Positions 15,106 to 24,574 of a DNA stretch of 33,103 nt are shown here, piece by piece (position 1 is the first letter of the stretch; every line of letters begins with the position of its first letter). The stretch is taken from the NCBI GenBank assembly GCA_012838705.1, contig DUOT01000095.1:1-33103 (forward strand), written 5' to 3'. Under the pieces are notes generated by a model, which was given only the letters and a program-made list of their open reading frames with translations, made no database searches and was not told the origin of the DNA. A program made the translations under genes and the position numbers. This DNA comes from Acholeplasmataceae bacterium (GTDB lineage: Bacteria; Bacillota_I; Bacilli_A; ML615J-28; CAG-698).

Positions 15106-16890
15106 TTATTCATCTAATGATTTTGCAGGATCAAATCCTAATCTTCTTAATGTTTCCACTACATAAGACTCTTTATATACTTCATCTTTCTTACGAGTTA
15201 AGTAAGAATAGAAGAATTCTTCAAGTGCTTGTTCATATGGAATATTTGCAAGATTAGCAATAATTCTTGTACTACGGTCAATTAACTTTTTGTTTGTTGG
15301 TAATACTTGAATCATCCAATTACCCCAAATACGTCCCATTTTTGCCATAGTAGCTGTACTCAATAAGTTGAATGCAATTTTAACCATAACATGAGTCATT
15401 AAATCTGTAATAGTACGTGGTAACTTAACTGGGATATGAATTTCATTTTCATATAATTTCTTATCTGAAATATCTCCCATACGAATAACTACGCCACCAT
15501 CAAACTTCTTAACGTTTGTATTAAACCAGTTCATAACATCTTCATTTGCAGAACCATTAATATCAAGACATACTAGATGTGCAGGATGACGCATATAACG
15601 TGATGGATCATCTTCATAACCGATATTATATTTAAATACTTCCTCAGTTGAAATCTTTGGAGGGTTATTAATAATATCTTCTGCAGCACCTAAACGTTTA
15701 TAATCTTCCGCAGTCCAGTCTAAACCTTTAATTGGACGTCTGAAAACATGTTGCCACGCTACTTTATTAGGATATAGTGGATCTTTAATATATGCCCAAC
15801 TTACTGGACTTTCATGATCATCAAATTTTCTAAATGGTGGTAGTGTAAATGTAGGTTGACGTTCAGTTGTATCAGTAAGAATATCAAGTAGGTAGTCATG
15901 AGTACAATATGTAATTAAACCTTTTTGATTATATGTATTAGTTTCATACTCTACTGCTTTAGCTAAACCTTTCACTGCTTCACCAGTTGATAATTCTTTT
16001 ATTAAACGTTCAAACTCATAAGTATATTCTTCAAGCTCTAATGCACCTTGGCCAATTACTTTTAATTCATCTTCATTTAAGTTTTCTTTTAGCCATCTCC
16101 ATCCAGCAACTTCCATAGCTGCACCAACTGCTAATAATTGAACAGTTGCTGATTGCATTCTTGTAGAACCTGCTACTGCCATATTACCTACGAATAAATT
16201 AACTTTCGTAATGTTTTCGCGTTCAAATGATAGTCTTGCACGGTCAACATATTTACATAATATATCTTCTGGATTAGTATAGAAATAATATGTAGTACAT
16301 CCACGTTCTTCAGCTTCTAATACTGAACCATTGATACTTGCTGATAAACCACATTCCGCAAGTCCAACTAATACGTCACCAGGTCCAAGACCAGCTTCAC
16401 GAACTTGTTCACGACCAAAAGTTAAATAGTCTTCAAAGTTTTCTACTGAGTGAACTAATGCACGGTCGCCACCAGTTGTAAAGCTATTAGAAACTTCACT
16501 AATTTCCATAAATAATTGTTTCTTTTCTGGTAACTTTTGAATTAAAGATGTCCAGAAATATCTCCACATTGCATCAAGTGTAATAGCCATTCTTCCTGAA
16601 GCACCAACACTTGAGAATAATACTGTTTTACGATTATCAATCGCTTTCTTTACATCATCTACAAATTTTTGAAACTCTGGAGTTTTAAATGCTCTACGTA
16701 CAACTTCAGGAATTGATTCGTCAGCTGATAAAATCATTCTAACTCCAGCTTCTGTATCCTTAGCAATCGTAGAACTTAAAGTACGAGTTTTCGGATTTGG
16801 TTGTTCTGTTGGTATAACACCTAAATGGAATTGCTTTTCATTTTCAAAAAAGTTTTTTGCTGCCTTCTTGGCTGCTTCTCTGTAATCCAA
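15106..16890 (-). CDS. Double-SIS-domain protein, MurQ/glucokinase-regulatory-protein (GCKR)-like
   Basis: A 594-aa protein about twice the size of MurQ (about 300 aa) and near the size of animal GCKR. First SIS domain: FSSVGASGRMAITLDAMW, TTGGDRALVHSVENFEDYLTFG, LAECGLSASINGSVLEAEERG, VAGSTRMQSATVQLL. A second sugar-phosphate-binding region follows (about 330-480, GLITYCTHDYLLDIL...). The end is MurQ/GCKR-like: FNLLSTATMAKMGRIWGNWMIQVLPTNKKLIDRSTRII. The MurQ catalytic segment ASECPPT is replaced (LDAMWRYFW), although the VENFED acid is kept, so lactyl-ether cleavage is doubtful. A sugar-phosphate sensor or isomerase-type role is more likely. The start is TTG at 16890 after AGGAGG. It is first in a cluster with a PfkB kinase and pcp. 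The family call is good; the ligand is unknown. Confidence 0.8.
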   Translation of the reverse strand: MDYREAAKKAAKNFFENEKQFHLGVIPTEQPNPKTRTLSSTIAKDTEAGVRMILSADESIPEVVRRAFKTPEFQKFVDDVKKAIDNRKTVLFSSVGASGRMAITLDAMWRYFWTSLIQKLPEKKQLFMEISEVSNSFTTGGDRALVHSVENFEDYLTFGREQVREAGLGPGDVLVGLAECGLSASINGSVLEAEERGCTTYYFYTNPEDILCKYVDRARLSFERENITKVNLFVGNMAVAGSTRMQSATVQLLAVGAAMEVAGWRWLKENLNEDELKVIGQGALELEEYTYEFERLIKELSTGEAVKGLAKAVEYETNTYNQKGLITYCTHDYLLDILTDTTERQPTFTLPPFRKFDDHESPVSWAYIKDPLYPNKVAWQHVFRRPIKGLDWTAEDYKRLGAAEDIINNPPKISTEEVFKYNIGYEDDPSRYMRHPAHLVCLDINGSANEDVMNWFNTNVKKFDGGVVIRMGDISDKKLYENEIHIPVKLPRTITDLMTHVMVKIAFNLLSTATMAKMGRIWGNWMIQVLPTNKKLIDRSTRIIANLANIPYEQALEEFFYSYLTRKKDEVYKESYVVETLRRLGFDPAKSLDE

Positions 16891-16954
16891 TTTTATAAAC
16901 CTCCTAATTTATATATACTTAAACCTAGCTTTTTATAAGTCAAGTTACTTAATT

Positions 16955-16983
16955 ATTATAGCACAATAATAGCCTATATGCAA
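16955..16983 (-). promoter_or_regulatory. Promoter of the GCKR-like gene
   Basis: TTGCAT (16983-16978) and TATAAT (16960-16955) have a 17-bp spacer, with TGC before the -10 (extended element). The leader would be about 60 nt. I see no terminator for the upstream addB-addA-nnr operon in the 134-nt gap. Confidence 0.75.
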
Positions 16984-17023
16984 TATGATTTTAGTTATAA
17001 TTATTTGGTAATATTGAATTATA

Positions 17024-17818
17024 TTAACTTACTCCCCTTTGTGGATCTTTAATAAAATCTAAACGTATTTGGAGTTCTTCATATTTCTTTTCAAGCTTTT
17101 CAATTTCTTCTTTTATTTCAGATACTACTTCTTTAACCATTTCTTCATCATCTAGAATAGACGTTTTATTATATGGGAATTCTTTTTCCATATCTCTTAA
17201 TCTTAATTTTTCTTCATATATTCTTCTTTGCAATGTAGTTTTTCGTTCAACTAATTTTTCATAATCATTTTCATCAAAACTTTCGATTTTGATATTTTCT
17301 AATTTACTTTCAATTTCTTTAAGCTTTTCAAAATCATCAATTTCATATGCTTCTTTTGCTTCTTCCCAAAGCTCTTTCGTGCTTTCATCAATATTAGGAT
17401 TTAAATCCGGATGAATTTTTCTTACAATCTTACGATATATATCATTAATTTGTTTTATTGTTTCATCATTTTCTTTTTGGTATTCCTCTGCAATTTCTAG
17501 TTGTGTAGATAAAAGTTCTAATTGCTTTTGAAACTCTTTTGTATCTTCATTAACAATAAAATCAATATCATCTTCACTAATTGCTTCCCCGCGCTCAAGT
17601 GCGATTTGATAAAGGGCAATTTTTCTTCTTATTTTTTCAATATTATAAAAGAGGCGATATCTTTTCAGTTCATAAACCCCAATTTTTAAAACATATTGAG
17701 CCTTAATCGCAATACCAGATTTATATAACTCACTACGCTCAATTAATAGATTATTTAAGCGGTTTGTGAAGGTTGTTATTTCATTCTTTATAGTTTTAAT
17801 TTTATCTTCGGTTTCCAT
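17024..17818 (-). CDS. Coiled-coil protein with a J-domain-like HPD motif
   Basis: A 264-aa acidic, strongly helical protein. The core IKQINDIYRKIVRKIHPDLNPNIDESTKELWEEAKEAYEIDDFEKLKEI (about 121-172) has the HPD signature (136-138) in J-domain context, including the following helix. Long charged coiled-coil stretches flank it (about 1-120 and 180-264), and the usual N-terminal J-domain position, Gly/Phe linker and zinc domain are absent. It could recruit DnaK to a specific client. It is the last gene of the addB-addA-nnr run; its ATG lies 2 nt after the nnr stop, and its ribosome binding site (CGGAGG) is encoded by the last two Arg codons of nnr. The client is unknown. Confidence 0.75.
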   Translation of the reverse strand: METEDKIKTIKNEITTFTNRLNNLLIERSELYKSGIAIKAQYVLKIGVYELKRYRLFYNIEKIRRKIALYQIALERGEAISEDDIDFIVNEDTKEFQKQLELLSTQLEIAEEYQKENDETIKQINDIYRKIVRKIHPDLNPNIDESTKELWEEAKEAYEIDDFEKLKEIESKLENIKIESFDENDYEKLVERKTTLQRRIYEEKLRLRDMEKEFPYNKTSILDDEEMVKEVVSEIKEEIEKLEKKYEELQIRLDFIKDPQRGVS

Positions 17819-17820
17819 AA

Positions 17821-19230
17821 TTACCTCCGAAATTTATTTATTTCTTGAAACGCTTCTGGTAAAGCGTTTATAATATCAGTTGCGATTAGGCTTTCTTCCC
17901 CATATTTTTCTTTTGCTATTTTTCCTGCAAGACTATGAATATACACACCTCTTTTTGCACTTTCTAGTGGTGAAAGTCCTCTCCCTAGAAAACTTGTAAT
18001 TATTCCACTTAAAACATCACCACTACCAGCAGTAGCCATACCTGGATTACCAAAAGGTGAAAAATATATTTCATTTCCAAAAGCAATAATAGTACATGGT
18101 CCTTTTAATACTACAGTGCATTTGTATTTATTTGTGACCTCTTTTATACTTTCAAGTGGAGCTTTTGTTATCTTTTCAACTATTGTGTCAAGTAATTTTG
18201 CCACTTCCCCAAAGTGAGGAGTAATAACAATATTAGGGTTTGGCTTATCTAGTTTTTTCAAGTAATAAAGTCCATCAGCATCAATAACTAAAGGATAAGA
18301 ATATATTTTTTCTAATACTTCTAAGTTGCTATCATCATTAAGACCTAGACCAGGACCAAAGCAAATGGCATCTTTTTTGGCTAAAGCTTTATCAAATTCA
18401 TTATTGTTGAAGGTTATTATTTCCCAAGAAGCAATACTTTTACTTTCCGAAAGTAATGAAACAAGTCCCGAACCACTTCTTAATGCTGCTAGTGACGCCA
18501 TGACTGTAGCACCAATCATTTTACCACCAATAAAAAGGACGCTACCATAATCATATTTATGCGAGTTGTATTTTCTTTTTTCTAATTTTGGTATCGGAAG
18601 TAAAAATCTATTCGAGTCTGGTTTTTCTAAACCTACTTTAATTACTTTACTTACACCGTGATAATCTAAAGCATCATTTACCAAATTCCCAACTTTATAA
18701 TACTCGATAATTGCTGTAAAGTTAGCCTTTACTGCAGCTCCACAAACAAGTCCATTATCACCATTTATTCCCGAAGGAATATCAATTGAAAAGACAAATG
18801 CTTGCGCTTTATTTACTAACTTTATTATATCATAAAATAAACCTGATACATCTTTATTTAACCCAGTTCCAAATAAACCATCAATAATTAGTGTCGCTTT
18901 ACTAATAACTTTTTCTAAAGTTTTATAATTAAAATCATAAAGCAAATTTGCTTTTTCTTTTTCTAATTTTTGAGTAAAATATTTATTACGATTAAAACAA
19001 ATAATAACTGGGTTATATTTTATTAAATGTAAGCCTAGCGCTAAGCTATCAGCACCATTATTACCCGGACCAGCAATAATTACTATTTTTTCATCAAAAG
19101 AAAGATTAAAAATTTCAATTAACGTTTCAAATAGCTTTTCGCCAACTTTAGTTATTAAGTTTTCTTCAGAAATAGATTCTAAAGTTTTCTTATCTATTTT
19201 TCTTACTTCTTCAACTGTAATTACATTCAT
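17821..19230 (-). CDS. nnr: Bifunctional NAD(P)H-hydrate repair enzyme (epimerase plus dehydratase)
   Basis: A 469-aa fusion of a YjeF-N epimerase and a YjeF-C (ribokinase-fold) ADP/ATP-dependent dehydratase, which repairs damaged NAD(P)HX. The epimerase half (1 to about 205) has IIAGPGNNGADSLALG (54-61) and IIDGLFGTGL...SIDIPSGINGDNG. The dehydratase half (about 215-465) shows GSVLFIGGKMIGATVMASLAALRSGSGLV, ICFGPGLG, VIDADGLY, ITPHFGEVAKLL, VVLKGP and the NPGMATAGSGDVLSGI catalytic loop near 393-409. Both halves look complete, though slightly short. The start ATG directly follows the addA stop (TAAATG), with AGGTGG inside the end of addA as ribosome binding site. Confidence 0.94.
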   Translation of the reverse strand: MNVITVEEVRKIDKKTLESISEENLITKVGEKLFETLIEIFNLSFDEKIVIIAGPGNNGADSLALGLHLIKYNPVIICFNRNKYFTQKLEKEKANLLYDFNYKTLEKVISKATLIIDGLFGTGLNKDVSGLFYDIIKLVNKAQAFVFSIDIPSGINGDNGLVCGAAVKANFTAIIEYYKVGNLVNDALDYHGVSKVIKVGLEKPDSNRFLLPIPKLEKRKYNSHKYDYGSVLFIGGKMIGATVMASLAALRSGSGLVSLLSESKSIASWEIITFNNNEFDKALAKKDAICFGPGLGLNDDSNLEVLEKIYSYPLVIDADGLYYLKKLDKPNPNIVITPHFGEVAKLLDTIVEKITKAPLESIKEVTNKYKCTVVLKGPCTIIAFGNEIYFSPFGNPGMATAGSGDVLSGIITSFLGRGLSPLESAKRGVYIHSLAGKIAKEKYGEESLIATDIINALPEAFQEINKFRR

Positions 19231-22200
19231 TTACACCACCTGATGTTTTTCATCGATAAGTGAATATAAATAACCATAAACCTTCTTTCCAGTTTTCATT
19301 TCTAAATATTTCTTATAACCTTGTACTTGCGTAAAGTATGCTTCATCATCTATATTTTTAGTTTTATAATCTATTACAACTACATAATCATCATATTCTA
19401 GGATTAAATCAATAACCCCATGACTATCATTATATATAAACTCATGTTCTTTATATATTTTTGCATCCCTAATATTTTCTAATAACTTGCTATTTAAAAA
19501 GCTTTCTATTTTTCCATGAAGTTTTGGACCTAAGTTTAACTCATCGAGATTAGGATTTTTTAAATCTAATAATTCTAAAATGTAGTGCAGTTCTAACCCA
19601 AAGTCTATATTTTCCTTTTCTTCTTTAGTTAATACTTTATATGTTTTCTTAGAATAACTTTTTCTTGATTTTACTTTGTAATCGAGTTTCAACTCATTTA
19701 CATTAATTGGACTTGTTATATTAATGAAATCATTAAAGTTTACTTCTTTTATTTTTTGATAATCTTTAGTAAGCGAATAATCTTTTGGATCTAAAAGCTT
19801 TGAAAATTTATGTGTAGGAATTTGCGATAAAAAGTCTTTAAGACAATTTATTTTCCTTTTTTCTTTGTCATCTAAATCACATACTATTATCATTTTTTCT
19901 TTACATCTTGTTAGAGCAACATAAAATAATCTTAATCTTTCAGATAAGTCTTCCATTATTTGTGTTTCTTTATATAAGTCTTTTATTATTGTTTCTCCAA
20001 TTCCATTATCAAAATAAGGTAAAATTATTCCATATTGATTATCATATATAAATTTCTTTTTTAAATCTTCATAATTAAACCTAGCTGATAAACCAGCATA
20101 ATAACAAATACTAAATTCTAAACCTTTAGACTTATGAATATTCATTATTTTGACGCCTTCACTAGTAGACTTGTCTAGTGAATATTTTATTGGTAGATTA
20201 TTTTCAATCAGTTCATAAATAAAGTTTGTAAAGTCTACTACATGATAACCATTACTAGACAACATATCCGCAAGATTCATTAAATACTCGCATCTAACCA
20301 TTACGCCTTCAATAGATCCAATTGTTATAGCTTTTTCATAAATGTTAAATTTACAAATAATTTTTTCTAAAAACTCTCGATTACTTAATTCATCAAGAAT
20401 TATACTTAACTCAAAACATTTTTTATAAATATCTGAATTATTAAAATCTTTATTCACAAAATATTTTAAAATAATTTCGTCTTTTATGTTAAAAAGAAAA
20501 CTCCTTGCAATACTTGTAAATAAATATTTAAATTCTTGATCTAATTCACCGTGTTTTATTTTAATAACAAGTCTCATTATATTACTTAAAACAATAATAT
20601 CATATTCATTTGTTAAAACTTCATCTTCAATAATTGTTAGTGGTATTTGATAATATTCAAAAATCTTTTTAAAAAGAGGAAAATCTCTTCCGCGGTCAGC
20701 TAGAATCGTAAAGTCAGAAAATCTTGCTTTACGATACTTTCCTTTATCATATACTAGAAAAGAATCTACTTTTTCTTTAATATCACGTGCAATAATCAAG
20801 GCCTCTATTTCTGCTTTTGTATAACTTTTATCAAGCAAATTTATATAATTATATATTTCTAAATTATAGTCTTGATTTGGCTTATTTTCTTCATAATTTT
20901 TGTTTCCAAAAATCATTCTTCCTTCTTCTTTATAATCCACACCACCTAGGTCATCTTTCATTAAAATATCAAAAATATAATTAATATTTTCAATTACTTC
21001 TTTACGTGATCTAAAGTTTTCTGAAAGATCTATTTTTCCTCCACCTATTGATTTTTTATATTTTACATATTTATTTTTAAATATGTCAGGGTTGGCATTT
21101 CGGAATCGATAAATTGATTGCTTGATGTCACCAACCATATATACATTTTCATTAGCAATAAGCTTAATAAATTCTTCCTGAATATCAGATGTATCTTGAT
21201 ACTCATCTATCATAATTTCATTAAATTGATGTTTTAACTCATAACGAATATCATCATTATTACGAACAAGAAAATACGCCATTTTAGCTACATCTAAAAA
21301 TGTATAGTTATCGTTTTTCTCTTTAAACTTATGTAAGTATATATCTAACTTTTCAATAATATTAAATATTACTTTCGCATATCCTTTTGTTTTTAAAATT
21401 GTATTTTTAATTTCTTCAATATTTTCAAAACGAACTAAAGCTTTTATTTCATCTACTTTTTCAGTAAATACTTTTTTTTGACTTTTCAGTTCATCACTTG
21501 AGCCATTTGGAAGTCTTGGAATCGACAGAAAATTTACATTTTCTTTATACTCTTTATAATTTTCAGAGTTAAAATAAGACTCTAAATATGAAATGTCTTC
21601 TTCAAGTTCAGATGCAATGTTTTCATATACTTCATATAATTCATAGTATTTTGTTTTCAATAATAATAAATATTTTTCTATATGTTCGTCAATGGATTGA
21701 TTATTATAGTATAAATTAATGTTTATTAAATTTTCTTTATCTAAACGAAGGTTAAGTTTTTGGTAAATATCAATAATTGCACGTTTAATTATATCATCAT
21801 CTTTTCTGCAAAAGCTTGACATTAAATCCACAAAGTCTGGATCTTTTTCAATATATAACTCTTCAAATATATTGTCTATTTCTTTACTCATTTCAAGATA
21901 GATTATATTTTCATCAATTATAGATATATTCTTTTTTACATTCAATAAATAATGATACTTTCTAACAAGTGATAAGGCGAAACTATCAAAAGTACAAATA
22001 TATGCAGATTCAATTAAATTTAATTCCTCCACAAGCTCTTTTTTTGTTTCAATTTTTGCTCTTATCCTTTTTTTCATTTCTGCTGCAGCAGCATTTGTAA
22101 AGGTAAGGATTAGTAGATTTTTTATACTTATACCTTCATTTAACTTTCTTAAGACTCTTTCTGTAAGTACTGCAGTTTTACCGCTTCCAGCACCAGCACT

Positions 22201-22260
22201 AACGATTAGATTTCTACCTTCTTCATTTATCGCTCTTAATTGATTTTTAGTCCACTTCAT
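19231..22260 (-). CDS. addA: ATP-dependent helicase/nuclease subunit A
   Basis: The UvrD-type helicase-nuclease of the AddAB double-strand-break resection complex, 1009 aa from the ATG at 22260. The track start (22269) is a GTG overlapping the AGGTGA ribosome binding site. Helicase motifs: SAGAGSGKTAVLTERV, LTFTNAAAAEMKKRI, MIDEYQDTSDIQEEF, VGDIKQSIYRFRNANP, LSENFRSRKEVIENIN, VKIMNIHKSKGLEFSI, RLFYVALTRCKEKMIIV. The C-terminal RecB-like nuclease has LHYILELLDL, HGVIDLI, VVIDYKTKN and FTQVQGYKKY. It is about 200 residues shorter than the Bacillus protein, yet all motifs are present. It overlaps addB by 14 nt and should act with it at the chromosome. Confidence 0.94.
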   Translation of the reverse strand: MKWTKNQLRAINEEGRNLIVSAGAGSGKTAVLTERVLRKLNEGISIKNLLILTFTNAAAAEMKKRIRAKIETKKELVEELNLIESAYICTFDSFALSLVRKYHYLLNVKKNISIIDENIIYLEMSKEIDNIFEELYIEKDPDFVDLMSSFCRKDDDIIKRAIIDIYQKLNLRLDKENLININLYYNNQSIDEHIEKYLLLLKTKYYELYEVYENIASELEEDISYLESYFNSENYKEYKENVNFLSIPRLPNGSSDELKSQKKVFTEKVDEIKALVRFENIEEIKNTILKTKGYAKVIFNIIEKLDIYLHKFKEKNDNYTFLDVAKMAYFLVRNNDDIRYELKHQFNEIMIDEYQDTSDIQEEFIKLIANENVYMVGDIKQSIYRFRNANPDIFKNKYVKYKKSIGGGKIDLSENFRSRKEVIENINYIFDILMKDDLGGVDYKEEGRMIFGNKNYEENKPNQDYNLEIYNYINLLDKSYTKAEIEALIIARDIKEKVDSFLVYDKGKYRKARFSDFTILADRGRDFPLFKKIFEYYQIPLTIIEDEVLTNEYDIIVLSNIMRLVIKIKHGELDQEFKYLFTSIARSFLFNIKDEIILKYFVNKDFNNSDIYKKCFELSIILDELSNREFLEKIICKFNIYEKAITIGSIEGVMVRCEYLMNLADMLSSNGYHVVDFTNFIYELIENNLPIKYSLDKSTSEGVKIMNIHKSKGLEFSICYYAGLSARFNYEDLKKKFIYDNQYGIILPYFDNGIGETIIKDLYKETQIMEDLSERLRLFYVALTRCKEKMIIVCDLDDKEKRKINCLKDFLSQIPTHKFSKLLDPKDYSLTKDYQKIKEVNFNDFINITSPINVNELKLDYKVKSRKSYSKKTYKVLTKEEKENIDFGLELHYILELLDLKNPNLDELNLGPKLHGKIESFLNSKLLENIRDAKIYKEHEFIYNDSHGVIDLILEYDDYVVVIDYKTKNIDDEAYFTQVQGYKKYLEMKTGKKVYGYLYSLIDEKHQVV

Positions 22261-24529
22261 AATCATCACCTAAAAAGTGTTTTGTTTTTTTAAGATATAC
22301 TAAATCACTTTCATTTTTATAACATATATCGGAAAACTTACAATACTTACAGCTAACATTTTCTTTATCTATTACCTTAGGGTTTATTCTAAACTGACCT
22401 TTTGTTATATTTTCTATTGCTTCATATATTTTTTCTTTTGCAATAGTGCATACTTTATCAATTTCCTCTTTAGTTAACACTTTTGCATAACTATAATATC
22501 CGCCATCTTTTTTTTCTTTTAACCCCTTAACTATTTTACTTTTATCAGATAATGAAATAAACTCGCCTTCTGAATCTATACTACTTACACTATAACCTAC
22601 TAATTTTAAATTTTCGTGTTTTTGCTCTTCATATGATTTTTTGTTTTCTATATTGATCGCGTTTCCTAAAATAGGTTGTAAGTAAAAACCATAAACTTCA
22701 GCATCCATAAACTTATCAATATTTCTTACAAGAAATAAATAAACTGGAAGTTGTAAATTAAGTCCATCTAAAATATTATCTAGAGCAGGACTTGCGTTAC
22801 CCGTTTTATAATCAATTAATGCTAGATATACTTTACCCGCTATTTCTTTATATAAAATCTTATCAATAACACCTATAAAGGTTACATCATAACCATTTGC
22901 AATATTAACTATAACCTTTTCTTCATATAAAGCTTTATCATAATTAATATGTTGCATTTGCTTATTTATAGTATCAATTGCAAACTTAAGTTCACCTAGT
23001 AAATTATTAAGTAAAAAGTGTTCCTTAGGACTTAAAATAATGCTTCTATCTAGAAGATACTTGTTTATAACTTCATCAAAATCAAAGCTATCTAAAAATG
23101 CTTTAGAAAGTACATAGTGAAATACGTTACCAATTATAAGTGATAAAGTACTCTCCTTTTCTTCTAATTTGAGAATATGTGATAAGTAGTACTTAAACTC
23201 ACATTGATAATATTTATCAATAGCAGTATAAGAAAGGGTAAGTTTTTTATTAGTTCGTTTATCTAAATCATCTAAATCAATACCTGTAAACTTATGATCA
23301 TAAATTCCATAATTAATATTTTGATATGTACTATATAATGAAACTAAATCATTATGAAAAGCATTATATTTAATTAAATCATCAAGATATCTTGAAAGTT
23401 CTAACTTGTTATATAAATGTGAGTAATTATAATTTTTCTTTATATTTCTAATAACATCCATATTTAATTCTTGAATTAATATTGAAGGATAATATTTTTC
23501 AAATGGACTTTCAAGTTTGTAAGATATTATTAAATTATTAATATTTGATAAACTTGTAATTATACTTTCTTTAAAGATAATATTTAACTCTTTACTTGTC
23601 TCTAAATTAAGTTTTTCTTTTAACTTATCAGATAAATAATCTTCATCATAATAAACTTTTGGATATTTTCCCTCATTAAAACCAAGAAGGAAACAATAAT
23701 CATCACTATTAAATTCATTATTTTCTATTGATTCAATTGAAACAGCATTTTCATATTCAACTTCTTCTTTAAAGTGATGTTTCAAATCATATTCTATTAA
23801 TTCTTTTACTTCTTCTAAGTTTTCACACCAATAATATTCATTTAGGATTTCCGCAATCTTAGGATTTTCTGTTTTCCGTAGAGCTATATTTTGTAATGCT
23901 TTTTTTCCTTCATTAGTATAGTATAATGGAACTTTTTTCGGAATGTTTACAGGAATGTTATAAAACTTAAATATTTTATCTATTGTAAAGAAATATTCTT
24001 CACCACATATTAATTTAATATTATTAATATTTATTCCACCGGAAATTAGTTTTGCTATTTCACCCGCAACAAAGGCAACTTCATCTTCTAGCGTTATAAA
24101 TTCATATACTTTAAAGTTTTTTACTTTTCTTCTTTTTGTTTCAATATTGAAACTACTTAATTTACTTAAAACAAATTTAGGAATATATGAATAACCATAA
24201 AAAATAATGGTTTTATTATTTATATAATTAGAAAAATATTTATCTATATTAAGTAAAGGATATAATTCATCTTTAAGTTTTTTTAAAAATTTTAATTTGC
24301 TATCAAAATAAGTCTTTTCATCATCTAAATATTTCATGCTTTCTAAATATACTAATGCGACTTCATATTTAATATCAAGCTTTTTCATTAGATAATAAAC
24401 TGCCTTTTTTGAATATGAAAATGTAAACTTATTTATTAGTTCTTCTAAAGTCATATATTTTACATTTCGTAATTTTGTTGCTTTTTTTAATAACTTTTCT
24501 TTAATTAAATTTGGAACTACATAAATCAT
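22247..24529 (-). CDS. addB: ATP-dependent helicase/nuclease subunit B, reduced form
   Basis: The partner nuclease of AddA, 760 aa where Bacillus AddB has about 1160. The N-terminal part keeps an inactivated-helicase-like layout (FYGYSYIPKFVLSKL, EDEVAFVAGEIAKLI, LGFNEGKYP) but has no Walker A loop: the start MIYVVPNLIKEKLLKKATKL lacks a G-x-x-G-x-G-K-T stretch. The C-terminal PD-(D/E)XK domain is complete: LSYTAIDKYYQCEFKYYLSH, LIIGNVFHYVL, TFIGVIDKILY, LIDYKTGN and LNLQLPVYLF. A 4Fe-4S cluster is implied by Cys near 441 and C727, C730, C736 (SCKYCKFSDIC). It is the first gene of the operon, behind an extended -10 promoter. The identity rests on the C-terminus and the adjacent addA. Confidence 0.88.
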   Translation of the reverse strand: MIYVVPNLIKEKLLKKATKLRNVKYMTLEELINKFTFSYSKKAVYYLMKKLDIKYEVALVYLESMKYLDDEKTYFDSKLKFLKKLKDELYPLLNIDKYFSNYINNKTIIFYGYSYIPKFVLSKLSSFNIETKRRKVKNFKVYEFITLEDEVAFVAGEIAKLISGGININNIKLICGEEYFFTIDKIFKFYNIPVNIPKKVPLYYTNEGKKALQNIALRKTENPKIAEILNEYYWCENLEEVKELIEYDLKHHFKEEVEYENAVSIESIENNEFNSDDYCFLLGFNEGKYPKVYYDEDYLSDKLKEKLNLETSKELNIIFKESIITSLSNINNLIISYKLESPFEKYYPSILIQELNMDVIRNIKKNYNYSHLYNKLELSRYLDDLIKYNAFHNDLVSLYSTYQNINYGIYDHKFTGIDLDDLDKRTNKKLTLSYTAIDKYYQCEFKYYLSHILKLEEKESTLSLIIGNVFHYVLSKAFLDSFDFDEVINKYLLDRSIILSPKEHFLLNNLLGELKFAIDTINKQMQHINYDKALYEEKVIVNIANGYDVTFIGVIDKILYKEIAGKVYLALIDYKTGNASPALDNILDGLNLQLPVYLFLVRNIDKFMDAEVYGFYLQPILGNAINIENKKSYEEQKHENLKLVGYSVSSIDSEGEFISLSDKSKIVKGLKEKKDGGYYSYAKVLTKEEIDKVCTIAKEKIYEAIENITKGQFRINPKVIDKENVSCKYCKFSDICYKNESDLVYLKKTKHFLGDDYEVD

Positions 24530-24552
24530 AATTTATTCCTCTCTTTAACTTT

Positions 24553-24561
24553 ATTATACCA
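24553..24561 (-). promoter_or_regulatory. Extended -10 promoter of the addB-addA-nnr operon
   Basis: On the minus strand TGGTATAAT matches the full extended -10 consensus, about 24 nt before the addB ATG (24529). The -35 region is only a T run belonging to the methyltransferase terminator, so the two elements overlap closely. Confidence 0.65.
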
Positions 24562-24574
24562 TAAATCCTTATAT

